In this document: positions 1 through 6,432 of the stretch, one piece after another | How positions within the stretch are numbered: the first letter of the stretch is position 1 | How the letters are laid out: each line of letters opens with the position of its first letter | The notes under the pieces: generated by a model | The model's input: the letters and a program-made list of their open reading frames with translations, nothing else | Database searches by the model: none | Told to the model about the DNA's origin: nothing | Made by a program: the position numbers and the translations under genes | Source of the DNA: DYMC01 sp035406705 | GTDB taxonomy: Bacteria > Verrucomicrobiota > Lentisphaeria > Victivallales > GWF2-50-93 | Length of the DNA stretch: 6,543 bases | Direction: 5' to 3' | NCBI GenBank assembly: GCA_964426675.1 | Contig: CAYRRM010000080.1 | Location: forward strand, 1 to 6,543

Positions 1-1
1 A

Positions 2-1363
2 AATAATCAACCTTTTAAAGGGAAAATAGAAAGAGCAACATCAGTAAAAAATGACCACTGGATAGTGGAAATTGAGATACCATTTTCTTCACTGAATATT
101 ACAAATTTGACAAGTCAAACATGGGGATTTAATTTAGGCAGAGAAAATCACAAAATTAATGAATACTCCTGTACCTCTCCAACAAAATATTTAAATTTTC
201 ATGATGTAGAGAATTATAATCTGCTTGTTTTTCCAGATAAGAATTTATTCAAGAAATTTATAAGAGTAGAAGAGAAAGAAGACAAAAAACTTTCAAAAAA
301 AGGACCATTTATAGTTGATGGAAAACCATTTTTTGTTTTTGCCCCTCTTGAACAATTCTTCTTTGGTTATAAATGGTTTTATAAAGATAACTGGGAAAAT
401 GAAATAGAGAAAAAGATAAAATTCTGGAAAGAAGAAGGATTTGGAAGTATTGTTGCTGTCAGTAAAATTTTTCCATCTGAAGTTGCAGAAAAGGGCTGGG
501 CAAAACTTTTTGAATATGCGAATAGATATGATTTAAAGATTGTTGCCTGGCCTGGATTTAAACCAAAAGAAGGGATTGATAATAATTTTGAAAAATTTAT
601 AGAGAAATTTAAAAACGAGCCCTCTTTAATTGCATGGTGTGTTGCAGACGAACCAGAGATTCAAGCAGATGTAAAGCCAGAGGAAATAATAGAGGTAGTA
701 AAAAGAGCAAAAGAGGTAGACCCAAAACATCCTGTATTTGTAAATTACACTCCCCTTGGCCCAAGTATGAAATATGCAGGCCTTCCAGGGGATATTCTTT
801 CAACTGACCTATACATTACAGGTGGAACTGGTAGGCCTATAAGAGAAGTAGTAGAACTTGTGAAATTAAAAGATAGCATTGCAAGAGAAAAGAATATGTG
901 GGTATGGATGTGGCTCGTTGGAAATAATATGTATAATCATTTTAGAGAACCAACTGCAGAGGAACAGGAAGCACAGACATATGGAGCAATTATTTCAGGT
1001 TGCACAGGGCTTATGTATTTTTATGGAGATATATTTGGATATAAAAACTGGATGAAATTGAAACAATTAAGCAAGGAAACAGAAATACTTGCACCTGTTA
1101 TATTCAGTGAAGAAGTTGAAGGCGTAGAAAGTAATCATCCTGATGTATTAACAATGGGAAGGAAATTTGGAGATAAGTTTTATATATTTTCAGTTAGCAT
1201 AAATAGAGAAGAAATTACTGGAAAAATCAGTTTACCCAAGGAGATAAGACATTACAAAAAGGCAAAGGTTGTTTTTGAGGATAGGGAAATTGAAATAAAA
1301 GATGGTATAATTATGGATAAATTTGCTCCTTATCAAAGACATATTTATGAAATTATAAGGTGA
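2..1363 (+). CDS. Glycoside-hydrolase-like TIM-barrel protein with N-terminal CBM9-like domain, 5' end missing
   Basis: The frame is open from base 2 with no stop, so the true start lies upstream. The GTG at 65 has no Shine-Dalgarno site and falls inside a domain. Residues are numbered from that GTG. The stretch before and up to about residue 60 has the pattern W-x-V-E-I-x-I-P-F-x-x-L followed by W-G-F-N-L-x-R, typical of the end of a CBM9-like carbohydrate-binding beta-sandwich. A barrel follows from about 81 to 345, with strand-like segments near 87, 128, 158, 188, 224, 243, 279 and 313. Strand 4 ends in A-D-E-P-E (194-198), making Glu196 the likely general acid/base. Strand 7 (278-286) carries no acidic residue, so a retaining mechanism is not evident. 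A short beta domain (about 355-432) ends in F-A-P-Y-x-x-H-I-Y, as in many glycosidase C-termini. All 15 arginine codons are AGA or AGG. Glycan hydrolysis or binding is inferred; the substrate is unknown. Confidence 0.82.
   Translation, partial: NNQPFKGKIERATSVKNDHWIVEIEIPFSSLNITNLTSQTWGFNLGRENHKINEYSCTSPTKYLNFHDVENYNLLVFPDKNLFKKFIRVEEKEDKKLSKKGPFIVDGKPFFVFAPLEQFFFGYKWFYKDNWENEIEKKIKFWKEEGFGSIVAVSKIFPSEVAEKGWAKLFEYANRYDLKIVAWPGFKPKEGIDNNFEKFIEKFKNEPSLIAWCVADEPEIQADVKPEEIIEVVKRAKEVDPKHPVFVNYTPLGPSMKYAGLPGDILSTDLYITGGTGRPIREVVELVKLKDSIAREKNMWVWMWLVGNNMYNHFREPTAEEQEAQTYGAIISGCTGLMYFYGDIFGYKNWMKLKQLSKETEILAPVIFSEEVEGVESNHPDVLTMGRKFGDKFYIFSVSINREEITGKISLPKEIRHYKKAKVVFEDREIEIKDGIIMDKFAPYQRHIYEIIR
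1357..1363 (+). promoter_or_regulatory. Shine-Dalgarno site deciding the start at 1369
   Basis: AAGGTGA lies 5 bases ahead of the ATG at 1369 and contains the stop codon of the preceding gene (1361-1363). It favours ATG 1369 over the overlapping GTG at 1360, which has no such site. The arrangement suggests translational coupling of the two genes. Confidence 0.75.
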
Positions 1364-1368
1364 AGATT

Positions 1369-2124
1369 ATGAAAGAAAAAATTTATTTGTGGGCACATAA
1401 AGAAGGGATGCAGAATAATAGATGGGGTTTACAGAAAGAGTCAAGAATTTCACCCATTGATGCTTGTAGATATCTTGGTATTGAAAACATAATATTTGTA
1501 AGAGAATTTGGAAAGCCAGAGCCAAGTGAATACGAAAGGTATGCAGAAAGTTTTAAGGAATTAAAAAAAGTTATATGGAGTGTTGTTGGAGCAGGATGTA
1601 GTTATGAAGAAGGAGAGATAGAGAGAATAATTAAGTTGAAGAAAAAATATAAAAATATAGTAGGTGCAATAATGGATGATTTTTTTATAAAGGAAAGTCC
1701 ACCTTTCACACCTCAACAGATAACAGAAATTAAGGAAAAATTTAATAAAAATGGGATGGAACTATGGACAGTTATTTATCAACATCAACTAAATCTACCT
1801 GTAAAAGAATATTTAGAGAAATTTGATTTGATAACTTACTGGATATGGAAGTCAGAAGGAATAAATGAACTTGAAAAATGCTTTGAGAAGTTCTGTAAGA
1901 TTATCCCCGGCAAAAGAAAGGCACTTGGGATTTATATGTGGGACTACGGTAATAGTAAAGAGATGCCCATTGAACTATTTAAAAAAGAATGCGAGATAGG
2001 GCTGAAATGGTTAAAAGAAGGTAGAATTGAAAACATTATATTTCTCGCAAGTTGTATTGTTGATTTAGTCCTTTCCACTGTTGAATATGTAAAAAGATTG
2101 ATTTCAGATGCCTGCAGAAGTTGA
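1369..2124 (+). CDS. Small single-domain TIM-barrel protein, function unknown
   Basis: This is a 251-residue protein started at ATG 1369 because of the Shine-Dalgarno site just ahead of it. An alternative GTG at 1360 would add three residues. I do not recognise a named family. Eight beta-strand-like segments can be read in order: about 5-11, 39-47, 67-73, 97-106, 132-139, 153-160, 184-194 and 220-228. That count fits one complete (beta/alpha)8 barrel with nothing attached. Strand 4 ends in M-D-D-F-F (Asp103, Asp104) and strand 7 in M-W-D-Y-G (Asp192). These are the strand ends where clan GH-A glycosidases carry their catalytic pair, here as Asp rather than Glu. There is no signal peptide or membrane segment, so it is likely cytoplasmic. 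It sits 5 bases after the previous barrel gene and shares its exclusive AGA/AGG arginine usage (10 of 10). A glycosidase-like role is inferred from fold and context only. Confidence 0.8.
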   Translation: MKEKIYLWAHKEGMQNNRWGLQKESRISPIDACRYLGIENIIFVREFGKPEPSEYERYAESFKELKKVIWSVVGAGCSYEEGEIERIIKLKKKYKNIVGAIMDDFFIKESPPFTPQQITEIKEKFNKNGMELWTVIYQHQLNLPVKEYLEKFDLITYWIWKSEGINELEKCFEKFCKIIPGKRKALGIYMWDYGNSKEMPIELFKKECEIGLKWLKEGRIENIIFLASCIVDLVLSTVEYVKRLISDACRS

Positions 2125-2132
2125 TATACCGT

Positions 2133-2157
2133 AGGTAATACCTCCCAGCAGATGGGA
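2133..2157 (+). repeat. Palindrome and adjacent small hairpin
   Basis: Bases 2133-2143 read AGGTAATACCT, a perfect palindrome of two 5-base arms around one A. Directly beside it, TCCCA (2143-2147) pairs with TGGGA (2153-2157) around a 5-base loop. The first could be an operator half-site pair or chance. The second is too short, and lacks a T-run, to be an intrinsic terminator. No function is assigned. Confidence 0.4.
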
Positions 2158-2202
2158 AAAAGTAAACGATTGCTTAAGAAGGTAGATAAATTGAGAGGGA
2201 AA

Positions 2203-2253
2203 ATGATATTAATAAGATTGCGGATGGAGTATCTACAGAGGGTGAAAAAATGA
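2203..2253 (+). CDS. Possible 16-residue leader peptide coupled to the next gene
   Basis: GAGAGGGA (2193-2200) sits just ahead of ATG 2203, slightly close for an ideal Shine-Dalgarno site. It opens a 16-codon frame, MILIRLRMEYLQRVKK, whose TGA (2251-2253) overlaps the ATG of the next gene (2250-2252) in the ATGA arrangement. The frame is also open further back, to an ATG at 2152, giving a very basic 33-residue version without a good ribosome site. The peptide resembles nothing I know. Its role, if translated, would be to bring ribosomes to the start at 2250. Chance is a serious alternative because the downstream gene has its own ribosome site inside this frame. Confidence 0.25.
   Translation: MILIRLRMEYLQRVKK
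2237..2245 (+). promoter_or_regulatory. Strong Shine-Dalgarno site for the gene at 2250
   Basis: AGAGGGTGA ends 4 bases before ATG 2250, with its GGG core 7 bases away. It fixes that ATG as the start, ahead of the in-frame Met12 codon at 2283. It lies within the last codons of the possible leader ORF. Confidence 0.75.
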
Positions 2254-4373
2254 ATGCAAAATTAATAAAACATAACGGTGCTATGACCATTTCCATAAAT
2301 GGTGTACTGTACCCATTTGTTACTTTTAAGCTGACAGAAGTGAATAATGATAAACTGTTTATTGATACAGTACGCAGTGAAGTACCCGAAATGGCAAAAC
2401 GAGGAGTACATATATATTTTGTTCCTGTTTATTTCGACTGGACAGGCGAGGGTATGTACGATTTTTCATATACTGATTGGCGTATTAAAAAAGTACTTCA
2501 GGCGGATACAGATGGGTATGTAGTCATTCGCATCCAGGCATCTGCAATGAATCCGAAATGGTGGTTAGAAAGAAATCCTGATAGTATAGTTAAGTTCGGT
2601 TGTGGTCGTGAACCAGAACTACCAAAATCATTGTATCAAACCGAACCATCACCTTCACTTGCATCAAATTTCTGGGAGGAAGCAGGTATTCCAGCAATAC
2701 TTGCACTTGCTACTCATGTTAAACAACAACAGTATAGTTCAAGAATTATTGGTTATTTACCAACAGCATATAATTCCAACGAATGGTTTTTCCGAACATA
2801 TGATGATTTACAAGTGAACGACCTTTGCCCGATAATGCAGAAAGCTTTTAATAAATATATGCAGGAAAAAACAGGCAGGGATATAGTGTTTTCTGTTCCT
2901 GACCGTATACATAGAGGTTATGCAGACTATGGTTATTTTATTCATCCTGACCCAATACAAGCAAAATTTCCTGTTGTTGAATTTTATCGTTTCTTAAATT
3001 CTCTCTGTACAGAAAAAATAATTAAAATTACTGCTGCATTAAGGGAAATTTATGCACCGGATAGAATCATTATTGGCACATTTTACGGATATTCACTTGG
3101 TCTGGCTAATGCATACTGGCTTGCTGATTCTGGTCATCTGAACCTTGTACGACTTTTAGAAGAAGATGGTCCTGATTTTACTTGTAGCCCTCTGGATTAT
3201 TTCGTTCGCAATAACCGTGATTTACCATCAGGAGGGTTCTGTTGGGCACAAGGGACCCAACCTGATTCCGCTTTTATACATAACAAAGCATATTTTGCTG
3301 AAGATGATTATCGACCGTATACTAATAAAAGAGATGGTACTAACAGCTGGATGAAAGGACCTGATAATATAGAAGAAGATGTAGAAATGTTAAAAAGGAA
3401 TTTTGTATTTTCTTTATGTAAAGGACAACTGCAATGGTGGTATGACCTTGGTGGGCACTGGTATGAAAGTAAAGAACGACTGGATGCAGTGGAACAATGT
3501 GTAAAAATTGCAAACATTTCATTGAAACGAAACCGGAACCAGATTTCTCAAATTGCGGTTGTTATGGATGAAAAAGCATCCTGGTATTTGACTTTAGATA
3601 GGCAAATGCAATGGACTATTTTTTGGGAAAATTTCTTTTGTTCATTCAATGGTATTGGTGCGCCTGTAGACCTTTTACTTCTGACTGATTTACAAAAATC
3701 TGATATTAGTCGTTATAAATGTGTCTTTTTCCCGACTTGTTTTGCATTGACTGCTTCTGATAGAGAACAGATTGAAATGTTAAAAAGTAACGACAGGACT
3801 CTTGTTTTTTATCAATCTGATGGATTAATATATCCGGGGCATAAGAATGTTTTCTCAGAAGATAATATTAGTTCATTAATCGGGATGAAAATAAAAATTG
3901 CTGAGACAGGTTGTCGCAGAATTACAACTGGTTCCGGACATCATCTATTGAGAGGGTTTGAAAATAGTTCATTTGGAATCAGTACAGAAAAAATAATGGG
4001 GTTTATAATTGTTGATAGTCAGTCAGAATTTTTGGGTTATTTTGGCGGAAGTGGCCCTGCGGGGTTTGCTATGAAAAAGCATAAGAATTGGACCAGTATC
4101 TACTGTGCAGTTCCGGTTTTACCACCGACCATTGTAAGGAACATTATTAATGATGCTAAAATTCATATTTATAGTGAATCAGACGACATTATTTATGCGA
4201 ACTATTCGTATGTTGGAATATTTACCCGTACCAGCGGGAACAGGACTATTAATCTTCCTTCTATGAAGAAAGTACGAGAATGTTTTACTAATAAAATTAT
4301 TGCTGATAAGTCAGTTTCTTGTTTTAACCTGGATGTAAAACAGTATCATACATACCTTTTTGAATTATTATGA
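2250..4373 (+). CDS. GH42-like (clan GH-A) glycoside hydrolase with trimerisation-like domain
   Basis: A complete 707-residue protein with three parts. Residues about 15-425 form a (beta/alpha)8 barrel. Residues about 433-590 look like the class I glutamine-amidotransferase-like (beta-galactosidase trimerisation) domain: I-A-V-V-M-D at 435-440, then a D-L-Q-K-S-D-I-S-R-Y-K-C-V-F-F-P segment at 480-495. The remainder to 707 is a beta-rich C-terminal domain. The barrel has A-Y-N-S-N-E-W (173-179), the Asn-Glu signature at the end of strand 4, making Glu178 the probable acid/base. It also has Y-F-A-E-D-D-Y-R (348-355), making Glu351 the probable nucleophile. The length is close to that of GH42 enzymes. 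A retaining exo-glycosidase on galactosides or related sugars is inferred; substrate specificity cannot be read. There is no signal peptide, so it is likely cytoplasmic. Its stop overlaps the next start by four bases. Of 34 arginine codons I counted 19 CGN, unlike the two genes upstream. Confidence 0.85.
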   Translation: MNAKLIKHNGAMTISINGVLYPFVTFKLTEVNNDKLFIDTVRSEVPEMAKRGVHIYFVPVYFDWTGEGMYDFSYTDWRIKKVLQADTDGYVVIRIQASAMNPKWWLERNPDSIVKFGCGREPELPKSLYQTEPSPSLASNFWEEAGIPAILALATHVKQQQYSSRIIGYLPTAYNSNEWFFRTYDDLQVNDLCPIMQKAFNKYMQEKTGRDIVFSVPDRIHRGYADYGYFIHPDPIQAKFPVVEFYRFLNSLCTEKIIKITAALREIYAPDRIIIGTFYGYSLGLANAYWLADSGHLNLVRLLEEDGPDFTCSPLDYFVRNNRDLPSGGFCWAQGTQPDSAFIHNKAYFAEDDYRPYTNKRDGTNSWMKGPDNIEEDVEMLKRNFVFSLCKGQLQWWYDLGGHWYESKERLDAVEQCVKIANISLKRNRNQISQIAVVMDEKASWYLTLDRQMQWTIFWENFFCSFNGIGAPVDLLLLTDLQKSDISRYKCVFFPTCFALTASDREQIEMLKSNDRTLVFYQSDGLIYPGHKNVFSEDNISSLIGMKIKIAETGCRRITTGSGHHLLRGFENSSFGISTEKIMGFIIVDSQSEFLGYFGGSGPAGFAMKKHKNWTSIYCAVPVLPPTIVRNIINDAKIHIYSESDDIIYANYSYVGIFTRTSGNRTINLPSMKKVRECFTNKIIADKSVSCFNLDVKQYHTYLFELL

Positions 4374-6367
4374 AACATATTAAAATCGGTGGAATGAGTG
4401 AGTCACATTACGGATTGGAAACATTAAAATGTATCTATTCAGAGAAATTAGGAAATTACACAGTTTTATTTGTGGGACCATGGAGTATTGAAAAACTGAA
4501 GGAGGTGGTAACATTTTGTAAAAAAAATAAGATATATTTTGTAATGGATGAAATGTGGAGTCGTAGGCAGGGGATTATCAGAACAGGTTATCGTAAGATT
4601 AATAAAAAAGAGTTTAAGAGAATTATTGCTGAAGCAGGAGAATATTTTGATGGAACTCTTTTTATGTGTGAATATGGTGGTCTTACCTTATATTGGCCAC
4701 AAAGTACAGTTGCAAATTCTCCCAATATAATTCCTCCTACAGAGTGTGCATCTGTTGCCAGAGATTTTTTAGTAGAAAAACTGAGGCAACTTATAAAATC
4801 TGCTACTGATAGTATTGTGCAGAGACCACTAATATGTATTGAAGCATCTGCTATTGCGAAATATCTTTATGAAGCGGGGATAGACCGTGTTGATATAGAG
4901 GTAACCTATTCATACTTTACTGAACTTTTCTATTCAGCAACTAAAGGAGCAACAATTGCTTTTAATAAGGGCAGATTTGGAGCTGATATGGCGATGGTAT
5001 GGTATGGAGGGAATGAACATGATATCCTGTGGCGTCATCGTTGGAAAACCTCACTTTATCATGCTTTCATCAGAGGGGCTGACCCTATCTATGCAGAACA
5101 TGGAATAATGGACTATAAAGCACTGGGCAAAAATTTTTCCACAGATTCCCAACAGGTTAAAATTTTTAGAAAGGAACTTTCAGATTTTGCACGATTTTGC
5201 AAGATACATCCGCGACCTTCCGATTTTCCTATGAGTCGTATTGCTGTACTTTACGGTAATCTTGACTCTTTTGCCTCCGGCCCATTTGGACAGCCATTTA
5301 TATGGGGACAGAGGGGGAGGATTAGGGCAGGAACCGCGGAAGATTCATGGGAACTATTCAACTCATTCTATCAAAATATATCCTGGGAATTTCCGTATCA
5401 ATATGGTAGTCAGGATACTTCAGGTAATCCTCCTTTAGGACAGGTTGATATTATTCCTGCAGAAAGTTCTGTTTCTCTTATGAAAAAGTATGACTGTCTA
5501 ATTTTTCTTGGCTGGAATACGATGACACAAAAAATATATAACAATTTAAAAGAATATGTTGAACAAGGAGGGCATATACTTGGTACATTGGCACACCTTG
5601 ATACACGGACAAAAAGAAGTGCTCCTATTTCGTTAATATACGGTGGTAACTTACAAGACCTTTTTGGTGTTAAAATAACACTTGAAGGAAAAACTTATGA
5701 AGGTGGTATAAAATTTAAACAACAGCCAGCGGTGGGTAATTACCATTTTCCTTTATGGTCAGAAAAATGTGACCCTAAATATTACGAGAGAGGTTTTCCT
5801 ATTGGTAATATGAAACTTGTTAAAGCAGAAGTTATTGCTTATTATTCTGATTCTTTTATAGATAGATGGGAAAATATGACTAATGTCCCAGCACTCATTG
5901 CTAACAGGGTAGGTAAGGGTATGGCATTCCTTGTTAATTCAATAGAATTCCCGGGTTACCAGGGCCTGAGAAGGTTTTACAAAGACCTTCTGTATTTTTT
6001 CGCTGCGGCGTGGCAAAAAGATATTATTGTAGAAGCCAGTGCTCATGTTCGTTTTGCGGTATATAATGAGGGTGATATGCACATAATATATTTGTTGAAT
6101 ACTGCCCCGAATTGTATTCACCGTGTCATTATTTCAAGGGGCTTGAATAACAAAATTCCATTGGATATTAGTCCTGGAGAGTTGAGGGTTGTATACACGA
6201 ATGAGAGATTTCTTGTATCTCCTGAAAATAAGACGGCGCGTCTTATAAAAATGGGATTAAAAGGTCAGAGATTCTATTTATCTCTATATAATAAGAAAGA
6301 ATATCCTGGAAAAACTGTTTGTTTTGTTGATGGACATAGATGGAAAGGGGAAATTTTTTTCTGTTGA
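4370..6367 (+). CDS. Large glycoside-hydrolase-like protein: barrel, GATase-like domain and C-terminal beta domain
   Basis: A complete 665-residue protein starting in the ATGA overlap with the upstream gene. No Shine-Dalgarno site is visible, so initiation probably depends on termination-reinitiation. Residues about 1-285 read as a barrel with acidic residues at strand ends: D60-E61 (V-M-D-E-M-W), Glu101 (M-C-E-Y-G-G), Glu158 (C-I-E-A-S), Glu177 (D-I-E-V) and Glu243 (Y-A-E-H-G). The catalytic pair cannot be chosen with confidence. Residues about 288-430 resemble the glutamine-amidotransferase-like domain of GH42-type proteins: R-I-A-V-L-Y at 290-295, Y-D-C-L-I-F-L-G-W-N-T-M-T at 374-386, Y-V-E-Q-G-G at 396-401. 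The C-terminal beta region includes V-G-K-G-M at 514-518 and a Y-L-L-N strand at 574-577. I recall this layout from uncharacterised proteins of Planctomycetes and relatives, but no named family. There is no signal peptide. Of 35 arginine codons I counted 12 CGN. It may form a functional pair with the upstream gene. Confidence 0.82.
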   Translation: MKHIKIGGMSESHYGLETLKCIYSEKLGNYTVLFVGPWSIEKLKEVVTFCKKNKIYFVMDEMWSRRQGIIRTGYRKINKKEFKRIIAEAGEYFDGTLFMCEYGGLTLYWPQSTVANSPNIIPPTECASVARDFLVEKLRQLIKSATDSIVQRPLICIEASAIAKYLYEAGIDRVDIEVTYSYFTELFYSATKGATIAFNKGRFGADMAMVWYGGNEHDILWRHRWKTSLYHAFIRGADPIYAEHGIMDYKALGKNFSTDSQQVKIFRKELSDFARFCKIHPRPSDFPMSRIAVLYGNLDSFASGPFGQPFIWGQRGRIRAGTAEDSWELFNSFYQNISWEFPYQYGSQDTSGNPPLGQVDIIPAESSVSLMKKYDCLIFLGWNTMTQKIYNNLKEYVEQGGHILGTLAHLDTRTKRSAPISLIYGGNLQDLFGVKITLEGKTYEGGIKFKQQPAVGNYHFPLWSEKCDPKYYERGFPIGNMKLVKAEVIAYYSDSFIDRWENMTNVPALIANRVGKGMAFLVNSIEFPGYQGLRRFYKDLLYFFAAAWQKDIIVEASAHVRFAVYNEGDMHIIYLLNTAPNCIHRVIISRGLNNKIPLDISPGELRVVYTNERFLVSPENKTARLIKMGLKGQRFYLSLYNKKEYPGKTVCFVDGHRWKGEIFFC

Positions 6368-6432
6368 AACGCAGAGAAAAACAAGTTATCTGAATTAAAA
6401 GAATATTTAAAAACAGTTGAATGGATTAAAAA

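Larger units (their letters stand above)
2125..2249 (+). other. Spacer between two gene pairs
   Basis: At 125 bases this is the longest gap in the window. It holds a perfect 11-base palindrome, a small hairpin, a possible short leader ORF and the ribosome binding site of the next gene. No convincing -35/-10 pair is visible, and no terminator with a T-run. Arginine codon usage changes across it, so it may be a junction between modules of different origin. Confidence 0.6.

Noticed and set aside
609..803. Reverse-strand open frame of 64 codons inside the first gene
   Set aside because: It lies wholly antisense to a well-supported barrel domain including the A-D-E-P-E motif, and its leucine- and proline-rich translation is what antisense of such sequence gives.
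1360..1362. GTG start for the small barrel gene, overlapping the upstream stop
   Set aside because: It lies inside the AAGGTGA ribosome site that serves ATG 1369 and has no ribosome site of its own.
2143..2165. Hairpin TCCCA/TGGGA as an intrinsic terminator
   Set aside because: The stem is only five pairs and is followed by A-rich sequence rather than a T-run on the transcribed strand.
2108..2185. A protein-like reading (PAEVDIP then VIPPSRWEKVNDCLRR) in another frame, suggesting a gene remnant
   Set aside because: It is interrupted by TAG at 2132-2134, ends at another TAG soon after, and matches no family I recognise; too short to call a pseudogene.
2121..2213. Promoter-like hexamers (TTGATA at 2121, TTGCTT at 2170, TATTAA at 2207)
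   Set aside because: No pair has acceptable 16-18 base spacing; in AT-rich DNA single matches are expected by chance.
3308..3522. Two overlapping reverse-strand open frames of 60-69 codons
   Set aside because: Both are antisense to the GH42-like barrel around its probable nucleophile, overlap each other, and have no ribosome site or recognisable protein character.
5241..5438. Open frame of 65 codons in another forward frame, a possible sign of a frameshift
   Set aside because: The main 665-residue frame is continuous through here with family-like motifs on both sides, so no frameshift is needed.
2122..6367. TGA recoded as an amino acid (alternative genetic code)
   Set aside because: Every complete gene ends in TGA at sensible places, including ATGA overlaps, and there is no TGA inside a conserved domain.
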